Shown piece by piece: positions 7,544-15,363 of a stretch of 64,000 nucleotides of DNA. The DNA comes from Pseudonocardia sediminis (GTDB lineage: Bacteria > Actinomycetota > Actinomycetes > Mycobacteriales > Pseudonocardiaceae), in NCBI RefSeq assembly GCF_004217185.1, contig NZ_SHKL01000001.1, positions 248,001 to 312,000 of the forward strand, read 5' to 3'. Below the pieces are notes generated by a model that searched no databases, was not told where the DNA came from, and saw only the letters and a program-made list of their open reading frames with translations. The translations under genes and the position numbers were made by a program. Within the stretch, counting starts at the first letter, position 1, and each line of letters begins with the position of its first letter.

Positions 7544-8506
7544 GTGCAGATCGGGTTCAAGTTGATCGCTGAGGCCTTCTCCCCGCAGGAGATGGTCCGC
7601 CAGGCCGTACGGGCGGAGGAGGCCGGTTTCGACTTCGTCGAGATCAGCGACCACTTCCACCCCTGGCTGGAGAGCCACGGGCACTCCGGTTTCGCCTGGT
7701 CGATGCTCGCCGCGATCGCGGCCCGCACCGAGCGGATCGAGCTGGCGACCGGGGTGACCTGCCCGACGATCCGCTACCACCCGGCGATCATCGCCCAGGC
7801 CGCCGCGACGACCTCGTTGCTCTCCGACGGCCGGTTCGTCCTCGGCGTCGGGTCCGGTGAGCGGCTCTCCGAGCACGTCACCGGCGCCGAGTGGCCGGTC
7901 GTCGGCGTCCGGCACGAGATGCTCCGCGAGGCGCTGGAGATCATCCGGCTGCTGTGGTCCGGCGGGTACCGGACCTACCGCGGCAAGCACCTCTCGATCG
8001 AGGACGCGCAGGTGTTCGACCTGCCCGAGACCCCGCCGCTGATCGCGGTCGCGTCCGGCGGGCCGAAGGCGTCCCGGATCGCGGCCGAGCTGGGTGACGC
8101 CCTGTTCGTCACCGAGCCGCGCACGGACCTGATCGACGCCTATACGGCCGCGGGCGGGGTCGGTCCCCGCTACGCCGAGGTCCCCCTGGCCTGGGCACCG
8201 ACCGAGCAGGCCGCGATCGAGTCCGCGCACGACAAGTTCCGGTTCGGGCCGACCGGCTGGAAGGTCCAGTCCGAGCTGCCGAACGTGCGCAACTTCGAGG
8301 CCGCCACCGCGTTCGTGCGGCAGGACGACATGCGCGAGGTGTTCGGCGCCGGCCCCGACGTCGAGACGCACATGACGGTCGTCCGCCAGTTCGCCGACGC
8401 CGGCTACGACCGTCTCGCCCTGATCAACGCCGGTCCCGACATGGACGGGTTCTTCGATTTCTTCGCCTCCGAGCTGTCCGGCCCGGTGCGGGCACTCTCC
8501 GGCTGA
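7544..8506 (+). CDS. F420-dependent LLM-class oxidoreductase (TIGR03557/FGD-like)
   Basis: 320-aa TIM-barrel luciferase-like enzyme. The N-terminal MQIGFKLIAEAFSP, the EISDHFHPW segment (about residue 38) and FVLGVGSGERLSEHV (about 98) are characteristic of the F420-dependent glucose-6-phosphate-dehydrogenase-like branch rather than FMN monooxygenases. It should use coenzyme F420 in the cytoplasm; the substrate is unknown. GTG 7544 is preceded by GAGAGGTG. Presence of this family supports an actinobacterial host that makes F420. Confidence 0.9.
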   Translation: MQIGFKLIAEAFSPQEMVRQAVRAEEAGFDFVEISDHFHPWLESHGHSGFAWSMLAAIAARTERIELATGVTCPTIRYHPAIIAQAAATTSLLSDGRFVLGVGSGERLSEHVTGAEWPVVGVRHEMLREALEIIRLLWSGGYRTYRGKHLSIEDAQVFDLPETPPLIAVASGGPKASRIAAELGDALFVTEPRTDLIDAYTAAGGVGPRYAEVPLAWAPTEQAAIESAHDKFRFGPTGWKVQSELPNVRNFEAATAFVRQDDMREVFGAGPDVETHMTVVRQFADAGYDRLALINAGPDMDGFFDFFASELSGPVRALSG

Positions 8507-8707
8507 CCGGCGGGCGGTTCAGAGCAGCGCCAGGGCCTCCACCGGGCCCGGCCGCCCGGGCCGCCCGGGCCAGGCCGAGCAGCAGGTCCGTCAGCTCGCG
8601 GGCCTGCCGATCGTGGGCCATCGCGTTCGGCCTCCGGACGGCGCTATCCGGCGCGGGCCGGTCGCCCTACCGTGGGTCTCCCCATCGTCGTGGACCCGGG
8701 AGGCACC

Positions 8708-10315
8708 GTGGAGAAGCCGTTCCTCCGACCGGCCGCGAGCTACGACGAGCTGTGGAGCCAGGTCGACTTCTCCACGATGGCGATCCCGCAGCGGTTCAAC
8801 CTCGGGGTGGCGTGCGCCGACCGCCAGGACCCGCAGGCCCGCGCGCTGACCGTCGTCGAGGCCGACCGCACCTCGCGGGACTTCACGTTCGGCGAGGTCA
8901 CCACGGCGTCGAACCGGCTGGCCAACGCCCTGACCGCGCTCGGCATCGGGCCCGGGGACGTCGTCGGGCTGGTCAGCGCGGCGTCGTTCGAGACCGGCGT
9001 CGGGTTCGTGGCGATGTTCCGGATGGGCGCGGTCGCGCTGCCGCTGTCGTCGCTGTTCGGGCCGGACGCCCTGCGCTACCGGCTGCGCAACGCCGGGGCG
9101 AAGGCCGTCGTCACGGCGTCGGCGAACGCGGACAAGGTGCGTGAAGCCCTCGACGACGGCGGCGAGCCGGTACCGCTGCTGGTGATCGGGGGTACGGGGG
9201 AGGACTCCTACGAGGCGGCGCTCGATGCGGCGTCACCGGAGTTCACGCCGGTCGACACGGCGGCGGAGGACCCGGCGTTCCTGATCTACACCTCCGGCAC
9301 GACCGGTGACCCGAAGGGCGCGCTGCACGCGCACCGGATCGTGTTCGGGCACTTGCCCGCGTTCGAGACGATCTACGAGTTCTACCCGAAGCGCCAGGAC
9401 GTGCTGTGGTCGCCGGCGGACTGGGCGTGGATCGCCGGGATCATGGACGTCCTGGTCCCGGCCTGGTTCCACGGGCTGCCGGTGGTCGTGGACCGCGAGC
9501 CCGCGTTCACCGCCGAGCGTGCGGTCTGGCTGATGCGCGAGTTCGAGGTGACGCTGACGCTGCTCCCGGCCACGGCCCTGCGGGTGATCCGCGCGTCCGG
9601 CATCGCCGGTGGCGGGTTCGCGTTCCGCGCGATCTGCTCCGGCGGGGAGGCGCTGGGCGCGGACCTGCTGGCGTGGAGCGAGGAGTTCTTCGACGCCATC
9701 GTCAACGAGGGCTACGGGCAGACCGAGCTCAACGCCTGCATCGGCAACTGCGCGTCGGTCTACCCGGTCCGGCCCGGGTCGCTGGGCAAGGGCCTGCCCG
9801 GGACGACGGCGGTCGTGCTCGGCGACGACGGCGAGCCGGTGATCGACACCGTCGGCGAGCTGGCGGTGGACCGGCGCACCCCGTCGACGATGCTCGAGTA
9901 CTGGCGCAACCCCGAGGCGACCGCGGCGAAGTTCCACGGGAACTGGCTGCTCACCGGCGACCTCGCCCACCAGGACGCCGACGGCTACATCTGGTTCGCC
10001 TCCCGCAAGGACGACGTCATCAACTCGGCCGGTTACCGGATCGGCCCGGGCGAGATCGAGCAGAGCCTCGGCGGACACGACGCGGTGGCGATGGCGGCGG
10101 TGATCGGCGTGCCGGACGAGCGGCGCGGGCAGGTGCCCAAGGCGTTCGTGGTGCTCCGCCCCGGCGTCACCGCCTCCGACGAACTCGCCGACGAGCTCCG
10201 CGCGCACGTCCGGTCGCGGCTGGCCCCGCACGAGGTGCCGCGGGAGATCGCGTTCCTCGACGAGCTGCCCCGCACCACCACCGGGAAGATCATGCGACGG
10301 GCGCTGCGGGACTGA
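8708..10315 (+). CDS. Acyl-CoA synthetase (AMP-forming), medium-chain type
   Basis: 535 aa. AMP-binding motifs are complete: P-loop YTSGTTGDPKGALH (about residue 195), NEGYGQTELNACIG (about 333), TGDLAHQDADGYIWF with the ribose-binding Asp (about 417), and the C-terminal TTTGKIMRRALR with the catalytic Lys. It activates a carboxylic acid to its CoA thioester via an acyl-adenylate. GTG 8708 is chosen because GGGAGG lies 4 nt upstream; GTGs at 8672 and 8690 are alternatives. A TACCGT -10-like box lies at 8668-8673. It converges on the alcohol dehydrogenase gene with a 16-nt gap. Confidence 0.92.
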   Translation: MEKPFLRPAASYDELWSQVDFSTMAIPQRFNLGVACADRQDPQARALTVVEADRTSRDFTFGEVTTASNRLANALTALGIGPGDVVGLVSAASFETGVGFVAMFRMGAVALPLSSLFGPDALRYRLRNAGAKAVVTASANADKVREALDDGGEPVPLLVIGGTGEDSYEAALDAASPEFTPVDTAAEDPAFLIYTSGTTGDPKGALHAHRIVFGHLPAFETIYEFYPKRQDVLWSPADWAWIAGIMDVLVPAWFHGLPVVVDREPAFTAERAVWLMREFEVTLTLLPATALRVIRASGIAGGGFAFRAICSGGEALGADLLAWSEEFFDAIVNEGYGQTELNACIGNCASVYPVRPGSLGKGLPGTTAVVLGDDGEPVIDTVGELAVDRRTPSTMLEYWRNPEATAAKFHGNWLLTGDLAHQDADGYIWFASRKDDVINSAGYRIGPGEIEQSLGGHDAVAMAAVIGVPDERRGQVPKAFVVLRPGVTASDELADELRAHVRSRLAPHEVPREIAFLDELPRTTTGKIMRRALRD

Positions 10316-10331
10316 TCCCGGCCGTCGGCCC

Positions 10332-11369
10332 TCAGACGGACATGTCGATCACGAACCGGAACCTCACGTCGTTGCGTCCCAGGCGTGCCATCGCCTCGGC
10401 GATCCGGTCGGTCCCGACGACCTCGACGTCGGCGGTGATGCCGTGCTCGCCGCAGAACTCCAGCATCTCCCGGGTCGACGGGATGCCGCCGCTGCCGGTG
10501 CCGGCCAGGCGCTTCTCGCCGACGATCAGGCTCATCGGGTCGATCGTCAGCTCGCCCGGCGGGATCCCGACCAGGCACAACGTCCCGTCGACGGCGAGCG
10601 CGGCGAAGTAGGGCGCGAGGTCGAGCGCGACGCCGGTGGTGTCCAGGATCAGGTCGAAGCGCCGCGCCTGGGCGGCCATCGCCGCCGCGTCGGTGGAGAG
10701 CACGACGTCGTCGGCACCGAGGGCGCGTGCCGCGTCCGCCTTGGCCTCCGACGTCGTGAACGCGACCGTCTCGGCGCCCATCGCGTGGGCGAGCTTGATC
10801 GCGACGTGCCCGAGCCCGCCGACACCGACGATCCCGACCCTCGTGCCCGGGCCCGCCCCGAACCGCCGCAGCGGGGCGTAGGTGGTGATGCCCGCGCACA
10901 TCAGCGGGGCGACGCCGGCCGGGTCGAGCCCATCCGGGATCCGGTGGGCGAAGCGCTCGTCGACGACGTACTCGGTCGAGAAGCCGCCCTTCGTGACGCC
11001 GCCGGAGACGTGGTCCGCGCCGCCGTAGGTCAGGGTCGGGAACTCCGCGCAGTCGTTCTCGCGGCCCGCCCGGCACTCCACGCACTTCCCGCAGGAGTCG
11101 ACGATGTTGCCGACCGCGACCGGGTCGCCCACGGCGAAGCGGGTCACCTCCGACCCCGTCCCGGTGACGACGCCGGTGATCTCGTGCCCCGCCACCAGCG
11201 GGAAGTCGTCCGGGTTCCCGGCGCCCACCGCGTGCAGGTCGGTCGCGCAGATCCCGCAGTGCGTGATGCGCACGACCACGTCCTGGGGCCGGGGGTCGCG
11301 GCGGGCGAACGTCCACGGCGCGAGATCCGCCCCGGGCGAGGCGGCGGCGTAGCCGATCACGTCGTGCAT
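10332..11369 (-). CDS. NAD(P)-dependent zinc alcohol dehydrogenase, CAD/YahK subgroup
   Basis: 345-aa MDR enzyme interconverting alcohols and aldehydes. The catalytic zinc set is Cys38 and His62-Glu63 (GHE), and structural zinc ligands are Cys93, Cys96, Cys99 and Cys107 in the CGKCVECRAGRENDC loop. The Rossmann motif is GIVGVGGLGHVAIKLAHAMG near residue 180. These features match the cinnamyl-alcohol/YahK aldehyde-reductase group, which prefers NADPH. It is divergent from a TetR gene, and the 94-nt gap carries two copies of one palindromic operator, so TetR control is likely. Confidence 0.92.
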   Translation of the reverse strand: MHDVIGYAAASPGADLAPWTFARRDPRPQDVVVRITHCGICATDLHAVGAGNPDDFPLVAGHEITGVVTGTGSEVTRFAVGDPVAVGNIVDSCGKCVECRAGRENDCAEFPTLTYGGADHVSGGVTKGGFSTEYVVDERFAHRIPDGLDPAGVAPLMCAGITTYAPLRRFGAGPGTRVGIVGVGGLGHVAIKLAHAMGAETVAFTTSEAKADAARALGADDVVLSTDAAAMAAQARRFDLILDTTGVALDLAPYFAALAVDGTLCLVGIPPGELTIDPMSLIVGEKRLAGTGSGGIPSTREMLEFCGEHGITADVEVVGTDRIAEAMARLGRNDVRFRFVIDMSV

Positions 11370-11381
11370 GGCGACCCCTCA

Positions 11382-11399
11382 AACAAACTGTTCGGTTTC
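11382..11399. promoter_or_regulatory. TetR operator copy 1
   Basis: AACAAACTGTTCGGTTTC, 12 nt upstream of the alcohol dehydrogenase start. It matches the inverted copy at 11435-11452 in 15 of 18 positions. The core AAACnGTTY is near-palindromic, as expected for a TetR dimer. Confidence 0.7.
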
Positions 11400-11434
11400 T
11401 TGCCGCCGACGCTAGACCTGCTCGGCCGGCTCTG

Positions 11435-11452
11435 CAAACCAAACGGTTTGTT
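11435..11452. promoter_or_regulatory. TetR operator copy 2, overlapping the regulator's -10 box
   Basis: Top strand CAAACCAAACGGTTTGTT; the complement reads AACAAACCGTTTGGTTTG, matching copy 1. The core CAAAC-C-GTTTG is a perfect palindrome. TACCGT at 11452-11457 ends 6 nt before the TetR ATG and looks like a leaderless -10 box, so binding here would autorepress the regulator. Confidence 0.7.
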
Positions 11453-11463
11453 ACCGTCGTGAC

Positions 11464-12039
11464 ATGCGGGACGGACAGGCGACACGGCGACGGCTGCTCG
11501 ACGCCGCGGCCCAGGAGTTCGCGACCTACGGCATCGCGGGCGCTCGGGTCGACCGGATCGCGACCGCCGCCCCGGCGAACAAGGCGCAGATCTACGCCTG
11601 GTTCGACTCGAAGGACGGGCTGTTCGACGCCGTCTTCCGCGAGCACCTCACGTTGATCACGAACCTGGTGCCGTTCGACGCCGACGACCTGCCCGGCTAC
11701 GCGGTCCGGCTCTACGACGCCTACCTGGAACGGCCCGGCGTCGTGCTCCTCGCGACCTGGGCCCGGCTCGAACGGCTCCCGGCCGGGGACCTGCTCATCG
11801 ACGCCGCCGAGGACGTGGCGGGCAAGCTCGCCGCGATCGCGCGGGCGCAGCGGGAGGGGCGCATCGACCCCGGGTCGGAGCCGGCCGAGATCTACTCGAT
11901 GGTCATCGCGATGTCGATGGCCTGGTCCCCGGCCAGCGTGACGGTCGCCGCCGCGCCGGACGACGCGGCCGCCGACCACGACCGCCGCCGTGCCGCATTG
12001 GCCCGCGCGGTGCGCGGGGCGTTCGCGCCCGGCGGGTGA
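11464..12039 (+). CDS. TetR-family transcriptional regulator
   Basis: 191 aa. The N-terminal helix-turn-helix spans about residues 5-50 with AGARVDRIATAAPANKAQIYAWF as turn and recognition helix, followed by the linker KDGLFDAVF. The C-terminal half is the ligand and dimer domain. It is divergent from the zinc alcohol dehydrogenase and the intervening operator pair suggests it represses both genes. The ATG at 11464 lies 6 nt after a TACCGT -10 box, so the mRNA is probably leaderless. The ligand is unknown, plausibly an aldehyde or aromatic substrate. Confidence 0.9.
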   Translation: MRDGQATRRRLLDAAAQEFATYGIAGARVDRIATAAPANKAQIYAWFDSKDGLFDAVFREHLTLITNLVPFDADDLPGYAVRLYDAYLERPGVVLLATWARLERLPAGDLLIDAAEDVAGKLAAIARAQREGRIDPGSEPAEIYSMVIAMSMAWSPASVTVAAAPDDAAADHDRRRAALARAVRGAFAPGG

Positions 12040-12052
12040 CGCGGCGCGGGGA

Positions 12053-12065
12053 TAGCGTCGGGCCG
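12053..12065 (+). promoter_or_regulatory. Leaderless promoter of FMN reductase gene
   Basis: A TAGCGT -10 box at 12053-12058 is followed after 7 nt by the GTG start at 12066, with no Shine-Dalgarno. The same spacing recurs at several other genes in the window. Confidence 0.5.
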
Positions 12066-12653
12066 GTGAAGTTCCTGGGCATCTCGGGCAGTCCGTCGGA
12101 AGCGTCGAAGACTTTGATCGCGGTGCGGACCGCGGTCGAGCAGGCCGGGGCCTACCCGGAGGTGAGTGCCGACGTCCTGAACCTGCGCGACCACGACGTC
12201 CAGTTCAGCGACGGCCGCGACCCGGCGACCTACACCGGCGACACCCGTGACGTGATCGACCGGGTCGTCGCCGCGGACGCGCTGGTCGTCGGCACGCCGA
12301 TGTACCGCGGCGGGTACACCGGCCGGCTCAAGAACCTCTTCGACGTCCTGCCGAACGACGCGCTGGAGGGCAAGCCGGTCGGGCTGATCGCCACCGGCGG
12401 CACCGACCACCACTTCCTGGCCATCGAGCACGAGCTCAAGCCGCTGGTCGGGTTCTTCCGCGCCTACGCCGTGCCCGGCGCCGTCTACGCGAACAACACC
12501 CACTTCTCGGCGGGCGAGCTCGTCGACGACGACATCCGCCGTCAGCTGCGGCGCCTCGCCGCGAACGTGGTCGAGTTCGCCGCCCGGGTGCCCCGCGACC
12601 TGATCGGCACCGACGGACCGGAGATCCCCCGGAAGGCCCTGAACGACGCCTGA
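12066..12653 (+). CDS. NADPH-dependent FMN reductase (SsuE/flavodoxin-like fold)
   Basis: 195-aa flavin reductase. The N-terminal FLGISGSPSEASKT is the FMN-phosphate loop, and TPMYRGGYTGRLKNLFDVLP (about residue 79) is the conserved flavin-binding segment of the FMN_red family. It would supply reduced FMN to two-component monooxygenases. Two LLM monooxygenases in the operon starting at 13619 need such a partner and have none of their own. The GTG start at 12066 follows a leaderless -10 box. The final 14 nt of the gene are repeated just after the stop (12641-12654 and 12659-12672). Confidence 0.88.
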   Translation: MKFLGISGSPSEASKTLIAVRTAVEQAGAYPEVSADVLNLRDHDVQFSDGRDPATYTGDTRDVIDRVVAADALVVGTPMYRGGYTGRLKNLFDVLPNDALEGKPVGLIATGGTDHHFLAIEHELKPLVGFFRAYAVPGAVYANNTHFSAGELVDDDIRRQLRRLAANVVEFAARVPRDLIGTDGPEIPRKALNDA

Positions 12654-12678
12654 GGGCGGAACGACGCCTGAGACCCGC

Positions 12679-13473
12679 TCAGGTCTGCTGCCCGGGCCCC
12701 CGCCAGCGCGCCGCCCGGTGGTAGAGGACGCGCAGGTCCAGCAGGTGGCTGCGCATCGCCTCCTCGGCGGCGACGTCCTCGCCGGCGGCGATGTGCGCGG
12801 CGATCACGCGGTGGCACTCGTCGACCTCGTCCCACTCGCTGCGCGCGACCCGGTCGCGGTCGAGCTGGGTGCGCAGGACGTCGTGCACCGGCTGGCCCAT
12901 CATCGTGAACATCAGGTTCCCGGTGGCCATCAGCACCGTGGTGTGGAAGTCCAGGTGCGGGACGAAGCCGGTCGGGTCCTGCGGGTCGCGCGGTGCCTCC
13001 GCCGCGATCCGGACCGCCTCGACGGTCTCGGCGTCCGCCCGTTGCGCGGCCAGCCGGGCCGCCGCGGGCTCGAGCAGGAGACGGGCTTCGAGCAGGTCCT
13101 CCATCCGCAGGTGCGGGGTGGTGACCAGGACCCCGAGCGCGCCGCCGACGTCCTCCACCACCCGGGCCGGGTCCGGAGCCGCGACGAACGACCCGCCGCG
13201 CACCCCGCGCCGGGTCTCGATCAGGTGCTGGCTGGCCAGCACCCGCAACGCCTCGCGCACGGTGCTGCGGCTGACCCCGAACGCGGTGGCCAGCTCCGGC
13301 TCGCTGGGCAGCCGGTCCCCGGGCGGGACGACCCCGCGCATGATCTGCGAGCGCAGGTCGTCGGCGACCTGGCGGTACGCCGGACGCACACGCTGCACCC
13401 GCAGCCGGGCCGTCGGCGCGGCGCCGGCCGGGGTCCCGGCATCCGCCGTACCGGGGTCCTGGCTGGGCGACAT
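12679..13473 (-). CDS. GntR-family regulator, FadR/FCD subfamily
   Basis: 264 aa. The winged helix lies at about residues 28-95 (ADDLRSQIMRGVVPPGDRLPSE, then the FGVSRSTVREALRVLASQHL recognition region) and is followed by an all-helical FCD ligand domain that often coordinates a metal through Asp/His residues. It is divergent from the MaoC gene (145-nt gap). The sequence TGTCAGACG in that gap and its twin upstream of the MmgE/PrpD gene fit the FadR-subfamily operator pattern, so this is the likely repressor of the 13619-21741 operon. The inducer is probably an acid or acyl-CoA of the pathway. Confidence 0.92.
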   Translation of the reverse strand: MSPSQDPGTADAGTPAGAAPTARLRVQRVRPAYRQVADDLRSQIMRGVVPPGDRLPSEPELATAFGVSRSTVREALRVLASQHLIETRRGVRGGSFVAAPDPARVVEDVGGALGVLVTTPHLRMEDLLEARLLLEPAAARLAAQRADAETVEAVRIAAEAPRDPQDPTGFVPHLDFHTTVLMATGNLMFTMMGQPVHDVLRTQLDRDRVARSEWDEVDECHRVIAAHIAAGEDVAAEEAMRSHLLDLRVLYHRAARWRGPGQQT

Positions 13474-13565
13474 GCGGGCTCACGCTCCGGGCCGGGGGTC
13501 GGACGGCCCGCGCAGCGTACCCGCGCCGGACCCGTGGTCCCCCGGTCGCGACAACCGTTGACCAG

Positions 13566-13580
13566 AAATGTCAGACGTTT
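13566..13580. promoter_or_regulatory. GntR operator 1 (upstream of MaoC gene)
   Basis: AAATGTCAGACGTTT, with the odd palindrome core GTC-A-GAC, ends 38 nt before the MaoC start. The nearly identical site at 18200-18214 is the only other copy I noticed in the window. Confidence 0.7.
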
Positions 13581-13618
13581 TAGCGTCCCGGGGAGGTGAG
13601 TCGAACGGAGGAGCGGCG

Positions 13619-14143
13619 ATGGCGGTGCGGCCGGGCTGGCAGGGACGGTTCTACGAGGACTTCGCGGTCGGCGACGTCTACCAGCACCCGCTCGGGCGGA
13701 CGATCTCCGAGGCGGACAACACCTGGTTCTCGCTGCTGACGATGAACACCAACCAGGCGCACTTCAATGCGCAGGTGGGGGCGTCGTCGGAGTTCGGGCG
13801 GATGCTCGTCGCGTCCCCGCTGACGATCGCGATCGCGATGGGCCAGTCGGTCACCGACACCTCGCAGAACGCGTTCGCCAACCTCGGTGTCGACGAGCTG
13901 CGCCTGACCGCGCCGGTGTTCGTCGGGGACACGATCTGGTCGGAGTCGATCGTGCTGGACCGGCGCGAGTCGGCGAGCCGCCCGACGGCGGGGCTGGTCA
14001 CGATCCGCACGCGGACGCTGAACCAGGACGCGGTGCCGGTGCTGACGTTCCGGCGCACGTTCTACGTCCACAAGCAGGGCCACGGCGACGCGGCCGGCCT
14101 GTTCCCGCAGGCCGCCGAGCCGCTGACGGTGGAGGGCGCATGA
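13619..14143 (+). CDS. MaoC-like (hotdog-fold) acyl-CoA hydratase
   Basis: 174 aa. The hotdog helix contains TMNTNQAHFNAQVG followed by SEFGRMLVASPL, the pattern of mesaconyl/itaconyl-CoA hydratase-like MaoC proteins. It resembles the shorter MaoC protein encoded at 31698, so the two are paralogues. ATG 13619 is selected because GGAGGAG lies 6 nt upstream; an ATG at 13568 lies inside the GntR operator. It is the first gene of the catabolic operon and its stop overlaps the CoA transferase ATG. Expected role: reversible hydration of an enoyl-CoA made by the acyl-CoA dehydrogenase. Confidence 0.9.
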   Translation: MAVRPGWQGRFYEDFAVGDVYQHPLGRTISEADNTWFSLLTMNTNQAHFNAQVGASSEFGRMLVASPLTIAIAMGQSVTDTSQNAFANLGVDELRLTAPVFVGDTIWSESIVLDRRESASRPTAGLVTIRTRTLNQDAVPVLTFRRTFYVHKQGHGDAAGLFPQAAEPLTVEGA

Positions 14144-15363
14144 GGCCGCTCGAAGACGTCCGGATCGTCTCGCTGGAGCAGTACGGCGCCGGCCCGTTCG
14201 GCACGATGCACCTGGCCGAGCTGGGCGCGGAGATCGTGAAGATCGAGGACCCGTCGGCCGGCGGCGACGTCGGGCGCAGCGTCCCGCCCTACGCCGCGGA
14301 CGGCGACTCGCTGTTCTTCCAGTCGTTCAACCGGGACAAGACCTCGATCACGCTCGACATCCGCACGCCGCAGGGCCGCGAGGTGTTCCACGACCTGGTG
14401 CGCTCCGCCGACGCCGTCTACTCCAACCTGCGCGGCGACGTCCCGGAGAAGCTCGGCATCCGCTACGACGACCTGAAGGACGTCAACCCGCGGATCGTCT
14501 GCTGCTCGCTGACCGGGTTCGGGATGACCGGGCCGCGATCGCGCGAGCCCGGCTACGACTACGTGCTGCAGGCGCTGGCCGGATGGATGTCGCTGACCGG
14601 GGAGCCGGGTGGGCCGCCGCAGAAGACCGGGCTCTCGCTCGTCGACTACTCCGGCGGGTACGCCGCGGCGCTGTCGCTGCTCGGCGCCGTGCACGCGGCG
14701 CGACGCGACGGCGTCGGCACCGACTGCGACGTCAGCCTCTACGACACCGCGGTCAGCCTGCTGACCTACCCGGGCGCCTGGCACATGACGGCCGGTTACG
14801 AGCCGGTCCGGACCAGCCACTCGGCGCACCCGTCGCTGATCCCGTTCCAGGCGTTCGAGGCCGCCGACGGCTGGCTGGTCGTGGCCGCGCCGAAGGAGAA
14901 GTTCTGGCAGCGCCTGACGGTCGTGATGGACCGCCCGGACCTCGCCGGAGATCCGCGGTTCGCCACGTTCGCCGACCGCAACGCCCACCGCGACGAGATC
15001 CTGCCGATCCTGGAGGGGATCTTCCGGACGCGCACCGTCGCCGACTGGCTGGCCCCGCTCTACGCCGCCTCGATCCCGTGCGCGCCGATCCACGACGTCG
15101 CCGGCGCCCTGACCGACCCGCACACGGTCGAGCGGGACCTGGTCGCGGAGACGCCGCACCCCGACTTCGGGACGGTGCGGACCCTGCGGTCCCCGGTGCG
15201 CGTCGGCCCGCCCGGCGACGACCGCGCCCCCACCCGCGCCGCCCCGGGCATGGGCGAGCACACCGAGACCGTCCTGCGCGGCCTCGGCTACGACGACGAC
15301 AAGATCGCGGCGCTGCGTCGATCCGGAGCGTTGGGTGCGGCCGGCGCCGAGAAGGAGATCTGA
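14140..15363 (+). CDS. CaiB/BaiF family (class III) CoA transferase
   Basis: 407 aa, the usual length. Asp169 in GLSLVDYSGGY matches the catalytic aspartate that forms the mixed anhydride in formyl-CoA transferase, and the N-terminal VSLEQYGAGPFGTMHLAELGAEIVKIE segment is the family signature. It moves CoA from a donor acyl-CoA to a free acid, which could be the product of the amidase encoded downstream. The ATG overlaps the MaoC stop by 4 nt and the stop overlaps the acyl-CoA dehydrogenase ATG by 1 nt, indicating tight coupling. Confidence 0.95.
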   Translation: MRPLEDVRIVSLEQYGAGPFGTMHLAELGAEIVKIEDPSAGGDVGRSVPPYAADGDSLFFQSFNRDKTSITLDIRTPQGREVFHDLVRSADAVYSNLRGDVPEKLGIRYDDLKDVNPRIVCCSLTGFGMTGPRSREPGYDYVLQALAGWMSLTGEPGGPPQKTGLSLVDYSGGYAAALSLLGAVHAARRDGVGTDCDVSLYDTAVSLLTYPGAWHMTAGYEPVRTSHSAHPSLIPFQAFEAADGWLVVAAPKEKFWQRLTVVMDRPDLAGDPRFATFADRNAHRDEILPILEGIFRTRTVADWLAPLYAASIPCAPIHDVAGALTDPHTVERDLVAETPHPDFGTVRTLRSPVRVGPPGDDRAPTRAAPGMGEHTETVLRGLGYDDDKIAALRRSGALGAAGAEKEI

